Positions 1 to 8,832 of a DNA stretch of 64,000 bases are shown here, piece after piece (within the stretch, counting starts at the first letter, position 1; the number at the start of each line of letters is the position of its first letter). This DNA is from Ophthalmolycus amberensis (lineage: Eukaryota > Chordata > Actinopteri > Perciformes > Zoarcidae), in assembly GCA_024529925.1 (NCBI GenBank), contig JAFEUB010000775.1, positions 852,501 through 916,500 on the forward strand. The letters run 5' to 3'. Below the pieces are notes generated by a model that saw only the letters and a list, made by a program, of their open reading frames with translations, was not told the origin of the DNA and made no database searches. A program made the translations under genes and the position numbers.

Positions 1-124
1 ACGTCAGAGAGAGCAGGGAAGATGAACTGAACTGACTTCACAGCAGTGATCTCTATTGATGTAAAATATTCATGAACGTTGAAGTCTTCAGACAGCCTTT
101 TGACAATGACCAGGTGGCAGAACA

Positions 125-605
125 CTAAGCAGCTGGGCACTCGGCTAAAGAGGGATGAAAAAAGCAAAGTAAGGAGAGTAGGGCAAAACATCTCTCTTAA
201 TCAGAGGTTGTTTTCAACATAAAACCTCTCTATTGATATGAAACGTACCATTTTTGGGCAGGAAAGCAATATTTTCAGGCAGGATGCCGGTCTCCAAGGA
301 GAACTGCCTGAACGTCTCCAGCAGGTCAGCACTGAGGTCCATGGCACGGCCTGTCAGACCACATGATATTAGTACTGTACTGAAGATTACATTCATAGGA
401 CAGAGGGTAGCATCATGGCTAATGAGAACATTACCATATAGTTTGTTGACAACGGTGGGATTACTCCCCTTGCTCGTGGTGTGAATCAGTGCGTACTCGT
501 CATACTTCGCATCGACCACGTACAACTCTTTCATTTTCCCCCAGCCTGACAAAGGGAGGGCGAAAGAGATCATGTGATGGCAGAAATTATTGTTCCACGC
601 ATGCC

Positions 606-636
<31 letters not shown>

Positions 637-1538
637 TTGTGCACGCATGTGTGGGTGCACTCATGCTCACCTATGTATGTGAACTTCCCAGGCACATCAG
701 TCTTCTTAGCTACGCTGTTCAGTCTCCAACAAGAGCCGTCGGAGCTGCAAAAGAAAACATTGAAATGTGAGATGAGCACCGTAGTTTTTAACCTCCTTTC
801 TGTTCTCTCCCTCCTCTCACACTCACTTGAGATTGGCGAAGGAAAGTTCCAGTTCCCCATCAGCAGCTGGGATCACCATCATGGTGCTCATCTTCATGCT
901 GGCTCTGCTGTTCACAAACCACTCGGCGTTAGTGGCAAATCCAAGAAGGTACCACTTCCCTGCTAGCTGCGGACACACACGAGACAACCGTTAACACCAT
1001 CTAGAGAGGAACGCTCACGGTGGTCTGAATTTAGTAGCAAGAGGCACATTCAACTTCAATTGTCTTTTCAAGTGGTCATCCGTCATCACAAACAACTTCA
1101 GTTAGTGAACAATAATGTGATGGCAGGTTTAGAAAAGTTGGTTCCTCATTATTCCCCCTAAATGTCACTTACTTATTGCAAACATGTGACAAATACACAA
1201 CAAACTCAAGTACATAGCTGTCAAACAAACTGTCCTGGAGGGATATACAAGTCAAAGTCAAATACTCCTTGTTTTACATATTCTAGCAAATCTTGTGCAT
1301 GCCATCAAATAACTTCCTTTGACAATTTAATAATCATGTCACTTTCTTGCCAAATCCTTTTTAGCCGGTTGGGAGCAGGAATTTAACAGGCAGCTTGAAT
1401 CAATATTGTGACTAAGTCTCATAGTCACCCATTTAGGTGTCTTACCTCCTGTACATGGAAGTCTGCCTGGGGTACGACCTCAGAAGAAACCGTCAGGGAG
1501 CAGAGCAGAGCTCCCAGCAGCATCAGCGGGAAAGTCAT
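125..1538 (-). CDS. ptgds: Lipocalin, prostaglandin D synthase family (L-PGDS-like)
   Basis: Six coding exons, read on the minus strand: 1538-1446, 966-827, 744-671, 545-435, 350-249 and 144-125. All have GT-AG borders and the phases close to 179 residues plus stop. Residues 1-19 form a signal peptide (PLMLLGALLCSL core), so the product is secreted. The lipocalin G-x-W motif is G34-K-W36, and DAKYDEYA is the second conserved strand region. Cys83 and Cys176 (in the six-codon last exon, ending ECPAA) should form the conserved disulfide. The family binds retinoids, thyroid hormone and other lipids, and mammalian L-PGDS isomerises PGH2 to PGD2. The position aligning with the catalytic Cys65 of mammals is Ser58 here, so a carrier role is likelier than synthase activity. 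Family membership is clear; exact paralogue (ptgdsa/ptgdsb or a related lipocalin) is not decided. Confidence 0.9.
610..637. repeat. (GT)n microsatellite in ptgds intron 3
   Basis: Uninterrupted TG dinucleotides, about 14 units, between coding exons 3 and 4 of the lipocalin gene, just after the exon 3 donor. Confidence 0.95.
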
Positions 1539-1619
1539 AGCTACTGAGGAGCAGTCGCAGAAACGATGATGAAGGAGAGCGTGGAGGAAGATCTGTTGTT
1601 GAAGTTCTGCTGACAACCC

Positions 1620-1627
1620 TTTATATA
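1620..1627 (-). promoter_or_regulatory. TATA box of the ptgds-like gene
   Basis: TATATAAA on the minus strand, about 80 bases upstream of the lipocalin ATG (1538), followed by AGGG. A start site near 1590-1597 would leave a 5'UTR of 50-60 bases. Position and sequence fit a TATA-driven, tissue-restricted promoter; the start site itself is inferred. Confidence 0.6.
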
Positions 1628-1660
1628 GCGGAGAGTGAGATTACCTTTTTCCCTGTCAGC

Positions 1661-1663
<3 letters not shown>

Positions 1664-1703
<40 letters not shown>
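1664..1703. repeat. (CA)n microsatellite upstream of ptgds TATA box
   Basis: About 20 uninterrupted CA units some 40 bases upstream of the TATA box. Such tracts are length-polymorphic and could alter promoter spacing. Confidence 0.95.
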
Positions 1704-1707
<4 letters not shown>

Positions 1708-1735
1708 AAAACCCTAGAGCTGGGATTCTGGGAAA

Positions 1736-1931
1736 CTGTATGTGTGTTTGTAGCACACATACAGTTTCACCGCCACAAGGTAAGCTGTATGTGTGTTTGT
1801 AGCACACATACAGTTTCACCGCCACAAGGTAAGCTGTATGTGTGTTTGTAGCACACATACAGTTTCACCGCCACAAGGTAAGCTGTATGTGTGTTTGTAG
1901 CACACACACAGTTTCACCGCCACAAGGTAAG
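1736..1931. repeat. 49-bp minisatellite, 4 copies, each with a stem-loop
   Basis: Four consecutive copies of a 49-bp unit start at 1736, 1785, 1834 and 1883. Each contains CTGTATGTGTG, a 7-base spacer and its inverted complement CACACATACAG, followed by TTTCACCGCCACAAGGTAAG. The fourth copy differs in the right arm (CACACACACAG). The array lies 100-300 bases upstream of the lipocalin TATA box. Confidence 0.9.
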
Positions 1932-2074
1932 CTTTGCCAGGGCAGAACTCAATCAACCACATGACAGACAGAATGCAGCACAAACTATGTAACCTGAATA
2001 AGAATTCGGGTGGAGATTATATCCCGTCTGTCACATTTCTGAGTTGGACAGTATTTGATAATGCAATTTGTGAG

Positions 2075-2652
2075 TGTTATGGGAAAATATGTCAGTCTTA
2101 TGTTTTAGGGTTAAAGAATGTAGTCTTTAGAAGTACAGGCTTTTATGATGGGGGATAATAAAACAGGTTTGTTCTGTCGCTGCAATACTGTGACTTAACT
2201 TTTTGCCCAGGTCACAGTGACTTCAAAGGAAGCATCTGGCTGAATGTAAACATGGTTTATTGTGGGGCAAACTGATAACAAAGGGATTTGTAAACAGGGC
2301 CATAAAAGCGCCTTCAGGTTATCGTAAAGACAGGACACTAAGCTTCAAAGGAAAACATCTGCTTTGACTTGTTCTTATCTCCTGTCTCCTTTTGTGTATT
2401 CTTGTTTGAAACTCAAGATAACAGCATGCTGGCTGTCTGAGTATATATGTCCATGCATTTGACTATGTTATTCAGAGCACCCCTAACAGATGACGGAGAA
2501 GTGTCTGTGAGACGGTGTTTCTCTTCGCTTGCAAGCGAAATAAATTGACTATTATAACTTTGATCATTCATCCAGACTCTGTTTCATTTGACATTGATTT
2601 GATAACACTTTAACACTCTTCTCCCGAATATTCATAGAAATATTCCACAACA
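2075..2652 (+). mobile_element. Endogenous retrovirus 5' LTR
   Basis: Begins TGTTATGGGAAAATAT and ends AATATTCCACAACA, which are imperfect inverted complements of each other, with the 5'-TG...CA-3' ends typical of an LTR. A TATA-like element (GTATATATG) is near 2442, and an AATAAA signal near 2540 sits after GCAAGCG. A primer-binding-site-like TGG follows three bases after the end. Length is about 578 bp. No second LTR was found in the window, so this is a solo 5' LTR with attached leader, not a complete provirus. Genus unassigned. Confidence 0.75.
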
Positions 2653-3337
2653 ATTTGGCGTCACGAACAGGATTCGCTGACTATCTATCAGAGCTCCAGA
2701 GGGACTGACCGGAGGAGAAGGCCTCTCCCAGGAGAAATCCACAAACTGAAGTTTCCTGTCTTATACCTCATTAGACGAGAGAGAGAGAACCGGCAGACCT
2801 GAGGGAGTTTCTGATAGACTGCACGCGAATCCAACGAAAAAGAATTAATTTCTACAAACGGGTAAGAAAGTTAAAATTCCAATTATAAAAGTAATGGTAA
2901 AATTATACTAAGGTCATATGATTTAACAGACACAGATGAATGGTCAAGTAGTCATTTTTATTTGGGTAACACAATTGTTTTTGTTTTTATTTGGGTAACA
3001 CAACTGTTTTTGACGTTTGTGGTTTTGTTCATGTAGGCTCCCTTTTTCATTTTCTGGCATATCACTATTTACACGCTTTTACGAACATTTGAAATAAGGT
3101 ATTCGTGATTTTCCAACATAACGTGAGTTTCAAATAAGTTTGAAATAAGGTATTCGTGATTTTCCAACATAACGTGAGTTTCAAACAAGTTTGAAATAAG
3201 GTATTCGTGATTTTCCAACATAACGTGAGTTTCAAACGAGGTTTTTTGCAAAAAGTTTTCCTTCGATAGAATAAACATACGCTGTATGGTGACGACTATA
3301 TTGTAAAGGTAACGTTAACGTGTCCACGCCTGAAAAG
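2653..3337 (+). mobile_element. Retroviral leader with primer-binding-site-like sequence
   Basis: TGGCGTCACGAACAGG begins at 2656, directly after the LTR, and resembles a retroviral tRNA primer-binding site; it is close to, but not the same as, the tRNA-Lys type. A possible splice donor (ACGG|GTAAGAAAG) lies at about 2861. A 24-bp segment with TTTATTTGGGTAACACAA occurs twice at 2955-3010. The leader also contains a 51-bp tandem array. It is non-coding. Confidence 0.6.
3091..3243. repeat. 51-bp tandem repeat, 3 copies
   Basis: Units start at 3091, 3142 and 3193, each beginning GAAATAAGGTATTCGTG and ending in GTGAGTTTCAAA. Copies are almost identical, indicating recent amplification inside the retroviral leader. 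Because 51 is a multiple of three, the reverse strand stays open through all three units, but I see no reason to call it coding. Confidence 0.9.
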
Positions 3338-3492
3338 ATGGGTGGGAAAAGTGGTAAAAGCGCGGAGCCCTCGGGTCCAATATGATGCAACAGAAATATG
3401 GAAACGGGTGTTTAGAATGCCTCACGTACTGGTCAGGGGTTTTGGTTTTCCTGAAAACGGCTCATTGAGCGCCGCTAAGCTCAAAATATTAA
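3338..3492 (+). pseudogene. gag: Truncated, frameshifted retroviral gag 5' end
   Basis: ATG at 3338 opens a reading frame starting Met-Gly-Gly-Lys, a typical N-myristoylation start of a retroviral matrix protein, but it reaches a stop after about 16 codons. A second frame, open from 3342, has the matrix-like stretch GFGFPENGSLSAAKLKILK (about 3431-3490), which resembles the tryptophan/proline/'NGS' segment of gamma/epsilon-retroviral MA. The frame change between the two parts shows it is broken. The similarity stops at about 3490, where zinc-finger-gene sequence starts. The match is from memory of the family and needs a search. Confidence 0.5.
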
Positions 3493-3627
3493 AAGCGACA
3501 CGTGATTTCCATTCACACGAAAGACTATCCGCACCGCTGCGAGATCTGTTCGAAAGGCTTCCGACGACCCTCGGAGAAGAACCAGCATATCATGCGCCAC
3601 CACAAGGATGTGGTGCAGGCAGACTGA
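3493..3627 (+). pseudogene. C-terminal fragment of a ZFX/ZFY/ZNF711-type zinc-finger gene
   Basis: An unbroken 44-codon frame ends at TGA 3625-3627. It holds the end of one C2H2 finger (KRHVISIH), the linker TKDYPHR and a complete last finger: C-E-I-C, twelve residues, then H-x3-H (HIMRH). This linker and finger are the near-invariant end of ZFX, ZFY and ZNF711, which are transcriptional activators with 13 fingers. An in-frame TAA at 3490-3492 and loss of all upstream fingers show it is only a piece. In this family the fingers are normally in one large last exon, so a normal short exon is unlikely. The fragment has no disabling change. It directly follows retroviral gag sequence. Confidence 0.75.
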
Positions 3628-5295
3628 CTCTGACTGAGCCAAATACTGTGCCACAACCAAGAACAATGTCGAAGTAACCATCACACCCCAATCTCTGCAC
3701 CCTCAGCGCACCACCCGTCACATTGAAACGATGTGGCGCATGTGTGCGTGCTGCACTTAGTCTGTTCTGTTGTTTTTCTTCTTTTTTTTTTTTGATCCTC
3801 AGCCTAATGTGTGTTCAGAAATGTATACACGTGTACATAACATTAACGCTCTCTCCGAGATAGCAACAGGACCCTTCTGTAGACTTGCACTTTTAACTGC
3901 ATGTCCCTTTGCTGGTGACAGTGTGCATGGCAGATTGTGCAGATGTCTCTTTTGTAGATATACTTTTTATTTTTTTGCAGGCAGCAATCAGTTGTCAATC
4001 ACGATGGTCCTAATTATTTGTCTCAAAACTGAAAGTGTGATTTGCAAAAAACATTTGCATCATTTTGTTAAAATGTACTTAAAATTGAATTAGCAAACTT
4101 CCCAGTAGCACTTGCCATCTTGGTACAGATCACGATGGATGCAGTAATCGAGTCATGTGTGTGTCTGTATGAGAGGAAGAGTGAATGACAAACAAACATC
4201 TGTTGTGCTTCCTGGAGCTCCAACCCCACCACTCTGTAACATAGTGCTTTTGGTTGTGTTGTTAAAAACACAAGGCGGGCTGTGTGCGGCACTCGGAGAA
4301 AAGCAACGATCCCTCGCTGCACAGCGGTCTACGATCCTTCAGTTCACAGTGAAACAGTGGATGTGTCATGGGAGTGAATAACAGTTCACATATGCACCTA
4401 TATCACGATGCCATCGTTCCCCCGTCACTTGATTATCATAAACCTATGATATGTCCGTCTCAAGTCAGTAAGTGTACTGTACGTTGTTCAGAAGCAGCAG
4501 AGATGAAGCCCTGACTGACAGTAGTTCTAATCCATTAATGCTACCTAGAGGGGGAAATCCCATTGATTTGAAAAAAACTTTATTCACAATTATTACTGAT
4601 GACAAGCGGTTTCTTTTTCCATAAACAAACTTGTTTCTCACATGAATTGACATGATATCTGTTAAATCACAGAAGAAAACCTCATCTACAAACGTCTGTA
4701 TGATACCGACATTAGGCTGGGTTAAAAAAACAAAGTTCACATCAGGTGTCCAAATATAACTATCTGGCCTAAATAGGAATCATACCATGTAACTGGTGCT
4801 GCTGTTATGAAATTATGGATTGAACTCACAGATGTACTTTTGCCAGTAGAAAGGGAAAATGTATATCTTTTTAGATGCAACTTCAGAAGACAGGTGCTGG
4901 TGGTGTACTTGTATTATGGCTTTTTACATTTTTGTTATCACCTGTGATTATTCCTGTTTTTATATTTATTTCATTTACAAGTTGTTGTATAGTTAAGTGT
5001 AACTAGACTTCTATGGGACGTAAATTATTGTTTTGTATACCAATCTGTACAAAGCGTGTAGATGTAAACACTTGATAAAACGGAAATCTGAACTGTGTTG
5101 TTATGGATGTACTTCAACGTATTTGTTAAAAAAGATAATAAAAGCAAAGTATTTTAGCCGTTTTGTTTTCTATTTGCCCCGATTAAGGTTCCCAAATGCC
5201 CAGAAATGTGTTTCTCTTGTTACGTCACTTGGACATTTGACGTTGTACATTTGTATTTCTTGTAAACAAACTAAAGTTGTTTTCAGTCGGTGTTA
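3628..5295 (+). other. Probable 3'UTR and flank carried with the zinc-finger fragment
   Basis: Non-coding, AT-rich sequence after the zinc-finger stop codon, with a T-run at 3780-3793 and an AATAAA at about 5137-5142 on the plus strand. It could be the original 3'UTR of the zinc-finger gene (1.5 kb would fit the family), which would make the captured piece a 3'-terminal exon segment. No poly(A) tract follows the signal, which argues against a simple processed retrocopy. Inference only. Confidence 0.35.
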
Positions 5296-5345
5296 GGCAA
5301 GGCAAGGCAAGGCAAGGCAAGGCAAGGCAAGGCAAGGCAAGGCAA
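5296..5345. repeat. (GGCAA)10 LINE tail
   Basis: Ten tandem GGCAA units (TTGCC in the element's sense) form the 3' terminus of the adjacent minus-strand LINE. Several LINE groups of this type end in short tandem repeats instead of poly(A). Confidence 0.9.
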
Positions 5346-5536
5346 ATTTATTTGTATAGCACATTTCAACAACAAGGTAATTCAAAGTGCTTCACATAAA
5401 AACCATTAAAAGCATCAAAACACAAGGCAAAAGAAAAGGAGATTTAAAAACAATTAAAGAAACAGTGTAAGAAATACAATTCAGTAGTAAAATGCAGAAA
5501 TGCAGGAAATTGATTAATATATTAATTGAATGTGGT

Positions 5537-7024
5537 TCAATTAAAGGCAGCAGCAAACAGAAAGGTCTTCAATCTTGATTTAAATGAGCTGAGGGTCTCA
5601 GCAGACCTGCAGCTTTCTGGGACTTTGTTCCAGATATGTGGAGCAGAAAAACTGAACGCTGCTTCTCCATGTTTAGTTCTGACTCTGGGAACAGAAAGTA
5701 GACCGGTCCCAGATGACCTGAGGGCTCGGGATGGTTCATAAGGTAGCAGCAGATCAGAGATGTATTTTGGCCCAAAACCATTCAGTGCTTTGTAAACCAA
5801 CAGCAGGATTTTAAAGTCAATTCTTTGTTGGACAGGAAGCCAGTGCAAAGACCTCAGAACTGGAGTGATGTGATCCACCCTCCTGGTCTTAGTGAGGACT
5901 CGAGCTGCAGCGTTCTGAATCAGCTGCAGCTTTCTGACGGACTTTTTACAGAGACCTGTAAACACACCGTTACAGTAGTCCAGTCTGCTGAAGATAAATG
6001 CGTGGACAAGTTTTTCCAAATCCTGTTGAGACATAAGTCCTCTAATCCTTGATATATTCTTCAGGTGATAATAGGCTGATTTTGTAATTGTCTTGATATG
6101 GCTGTTCAGGTTGAGGTCTGAATCCATAACTACACCTAGATTTCTGGCTTGGTTTGTGGGTTTTAACATCAGTGACTGAAGCTGAGCGGTGATTTTCAAT
6201 TGTTCGTCCTTGGTACCAAAAACAATTACTTCTGTTTTATCTTTGTTTAATTGAAGAAAATTCTGGCACATCCAGTTGTTGATTTGTTCAATGCAGTTAC
6301 CCAGCCCTTGTATGGGATTATAGTCCCCTGGTGACATAGTTATGTAGATTTGTGTGTCGTCTGCATAATTATGATAACACACTTTGTTGTTTTCCATAAT
6401 CTGAGCTAGTGGAAGCATGTAGATGTTGAACAGAAGAGGCCCCAGTATTGAACCTTGGGGAACACCACATGTCATTTTAGTCAGCTCTGATGTGTAATCA
6501 GCTACGGACACAAAGTATTCTCGGCCCTTCAAGTAGGATTCAAACCAGTTAAGTGCTGTGCCAGAGAGTCCCACCCAGATTTTTAGTCTTTCTAGGAGTA
6601 TGGCATGGTTGACCGTGTCGAATGCAGCACTGAGATCTAGTAACACTAAGACTGAACTTCTGCCATTGTCTATGTTTAAGTGGATGTCGTTGAAAACCTT
6701 AACAAGAGCAGTTTCAGTGCTGTGGTGCTGTCGAAAGCCTGACTGGAAAACATCAAAGCAGTTATTTACGGTCAAGAAGTTGGTCAGCTGTTGGAAAACC
6801 GCTTTTTCAATTATTTTACTTAAAAATGGGAGGTTTGATATTGGCCGATAATTTTTCATCGTTGCGGAGTCTAAACTAACCTTCTTTAGGAGTGGTTTAA
6901 TAACTGCAGTTTTTAGGGCTTGTGGGAAGACACCTGAGAGAAGGGATGTGTTTACAATTTGTAAAAGATCAGTGGTCATGCAGTTTGAAATATTTTTGAA
7001 AAAGTGTGTTGGTAGAATATCCAA
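5537..7024 (-). CDS. LINE reverse transcriptase, ORF2 C-terminal part
   Basis: A 495-residue open frame with ordered reverse-transcriptase motifs: NYRPISNLPFLSKIIEK (RT1), FQSGFR...STETAL (RT2), VLLDLSAAFDTVNH (RT3, first catalytic Asp), GVPQGSILGPLLF (RT4) and YADDTQIY (RT5, catalytic YADD). A thumb and C-terminal region ends FKSRLKTFLF. It copies LINE RNA at nicked target DNA. The N-terminal endonuclease is missing. The long open frame indicates a young copy. The first Met is simply the first in frame, not a real start. L2-like assignment is from motif style. Confidence 0.85.
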   Translation of the reverse strand: MDILPTHFFKNISNCMTTDLLQIVNTSLLSGVFPQALKTAVIKPLLKKVSLDSATMKNYRPISNLPFLSKIIEKAVFQQLTNFLTVNNCFDVFQSGFRQHHSTETALVKVFNDIHLNIDNGRSSVLVLLDLSAAFDTVNHAILLERLKIWVGLSGTALNWFESYLKGREYFVSVADYTSELTKMTCGVPQGSILGPLLFNIYMLPLAQIMENNKVCYHNYADDTQIYITMSPGDYNPIQGLGNCIEQINNWMCQNFLQLNKDKTEVIVFGTKDEQLKITAQLQSLMLKPTNQARNLGVVMDSDLNLNSHIKTITKSAYYHLKNISRIRGLMSQQDLEKLVHAFIFSRLDYCNGVFTGLCKKSVRKLQLIQNAAARVLTKTRRVDHITPVLRSLHWLPVQQRIDFKILLLVYKALNGFGPKYISDLLLPYEPSRALRSSGTGLLSVPRVRTKHGEAAFSFSAPHIWNKVPESCRSAETLSSFKSRLKTFLFAAAFN

Positions 7025-7189
7025 GCAGCAGGAGGATGACTTCAGATGTTGTATAATGTCTTCTAGGCTTCTACGGTCGATTGAATGAAATTGTGTTACT
7101 CATCAAAACACATCATGTGTGTCCTTAAGGTCTGACGGACAGTCCGCTGAGATTGGACGTTTCAAGTAGGAGATATATTGTGTTAAACT

Positions 7190-7195
<6 letters not shown>

Positions 7196-7220
<25 letters not shown>

Positions 7221-7845
7221 GGATATATATATCCATATATATATCCATATATATATATATATATATATGGATATATATATGGATAGATATATATATATAT
7301 CCATATATATATATATATGGATAAATATATATATATCCATATATGGATATATATATGGATATATATATATCCATATATATGGATATATATATATATATAT
7401 ACATATATATATGGATATATATGGATATATATATATCCATATATATGGATATATATATATATCCATATATATATGGATATATATATATATCCATATATAT
7501 ATGGATATATATATATATATATCCATATATATATATATGGATATATATATGGATAGATATATATATATATCCATATATATATATATATGGATAAATATAT
7601 ATATATCCATATATGGATATATATATGGATATATATATATCCATATATATGGATATATATATATATATATCCATATATATATGGATATATATGGATATAT
7701 ATATATATCCATATATATATATATGGATATATATATATATATCCATATATCCATATATATATATATATGGATATATATATATATATGGTATATATATATA
7801 TATATGGTGGATATATATATATGGTGGATATATATATATATATGG
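7196..7845. repeat. Palindromic TATATATCC/GGATATATA array 1
   Basis: About 650 bp of alternating TA runs punctuated by GGATATAT and its complement ATATATCC. Either strand reads alike, and every GGA...TCC pair can fold into a hairpin. A higher-order period of about 270 bp is visible: GGATAGATAT occurs at 7281 and 7551 and GGATAAATAT at 7319 and 7589. Long open frames rich in Tyr, Ile and Trp on both strands result from the repeat and are not genes. Confidence 0.95.
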
Positions 7846-7847
7846 TG

Positions 7848-8250
7848 TCTGAGGGAGAGGTACCGCAAGTCCTTTCTCCCCGCTGCTGTCAGGCTGCACA
7901 ACAAACTGCTCTCGGTGGACCACTAACACTTGAACACTTGAACACGAACACTTTGCACACACTGAACACTTTAATTCATTCACCTGGTGCAATATCTCAT
8001 CTAATTCGTGCAATATCCAATACGTTTTAAGTATTTACCTGATCCGCCTGTATATTCTGTATATTCTGTATATTCTGTATATACTGGCATATTTAGTATA
8101 TCTAATACTCTTCTTACTGTCTTATTTTATTACTGTTCTACTGTTTACTGTTTAGTTTATTATATTACTTGATTTTTATCTTTATTTTATTACTTGTGAG
8201 CAATGCTGCTGTAATCCTGTAATTTCCCCACTGAGGGACTAATAAAGGAT

Positions 8251-8280
<30 letters not shown>
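7848..8280 (+). mobile_element. LINE 3' end with (TTATC)n tail
   Basis: Starts in a frame reading ERYRKSFLPAAVRLHNKLL, a motif found at the C-terminus of fish non-LTR reverse-transcriptase ORFs. About 330 bp of AT-rich 3'UTR follow, then TTTCCCCACTGAGGGACTAATAAAGGA and a (TTATC)n tail. Only the last part of the element is present. It is enclosed by the two AT arrays. Confidence 0.7.
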
Positions 8281-8281
<1 letters not shown>

Positions 8282-8754
8282 TATATATTTATCCATATAT
8301 ATATATATATATATGGATGTATATATATGGATATCCATATATATATATATATATCCATATATATATATATGGATATATATATATGGATATCCATATATAT
8401 ATATATATATGGATATATATATATGGATATCCATATATATATATATATGGATATATATATATGGATATCCATATATATATATATATCCATATATATATAT
8501 ATGGATATATATATATATGGATATATGGATATATATATATATATATCCATATATATATATATATATATATGGATATATATATCTATATATATATATATAT
8601 ATATAGATATATATATATGGATATATATATATATATATATATATGGATATATATATATGGATATATGGATATATATATGGATATATGGATATATATATGG
8701 ATATATATATATATATATGGATATATATATGGATATATATATGGATATATATAT

Positions 8755-8785
<31 letters not shown>

Positions 8786-8798
8786 CGCATATATATAT
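8281..8798. repeat. Palindromic AT array 2
   Basis: Same vocabulary as array 1 (TA runs with GGATAT and ATATCC), here with frequent complete GGATATCC palindromes in the left half and TATATGGATATATGGATA in the right half. It continues directly from the TTATC tail, suggesting it grew out of that tail. Near-absence of GC makes assembly and length uncertain. Confidence 0.95.
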
Positions 8799-8832
8799 AT
8801 GCGTGGACTGAGCCCTGGCTCAGTCCACGCAT
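8785..8832. repeat. Overlapping perfect palindromes (20 bp and 34 bp)
   Basis: ACGCATATATATATATGCGT (8785-8804) is a perfect palindrome. It overlaps a second inverted repeat at 8799-8832, with 16-bp arms ATGCGTGGACTGAGCC and GGCTCAGTCCACGCAT around a 2-base centre. The second can form a very stable hairpin at the edge of the AT array. Confidence 0.85.

Larger units (their letters stand above)
5296..7140 (-). mobile_element. 5'-truncated LINE retrotransposon (L2/CR1-group-like)
   Basis: Minus-strand element whose 3' end is the (TTGCC)n tail at 5296-5345. The 190-bp 3'UTR includes a GTGCTATACAAATAAATTTGCC-type end seen in many fish LINEs, followed upstream by the reverse-transcriptase ORF (7024-5537). 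In-frame sequence similarity continues upstream of 7024 to about 7105, where stops begin. The 5' half (ORF1, endonuclease) is absent, as expected from target-primed reverse transcription. The boundary near 7140 is approximate. Confidence 0.85.

Noticed and set aside
489..966. Plus-strand open frames across the ptgds exons
   Set aside because: Shadows of the minus-strand lipocalin exons and the GT repeat.
3069..3278. Minus-strand frame with a 17-residue unit repeated three times
   Set aside because: Produced by the 51-bp tandem repeat (a multiple of three); no upstream or downstream coding context.
3481..3684. Minus-strand 67-codon frame over the zinc-finger fragment
   Set aside because: Antisense shadow of the C2H2 coding piece.
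3628..5295. Interpretation of the zinc-finger segment as a processed (poly-A) retrocopy
   Set aside because: No poly(A) tract follows the AATAAA and no target-site duplication was visible; left as one alternative.
7153..8030. Several open frames of 80-270 codons on both strands made of Tyr, Ile, Trp, Met and Asp
   Set aside because: They are translations of the palindromic TATATATCC array and exist in all frames because the repeat lacks stops in them; no gene signal.
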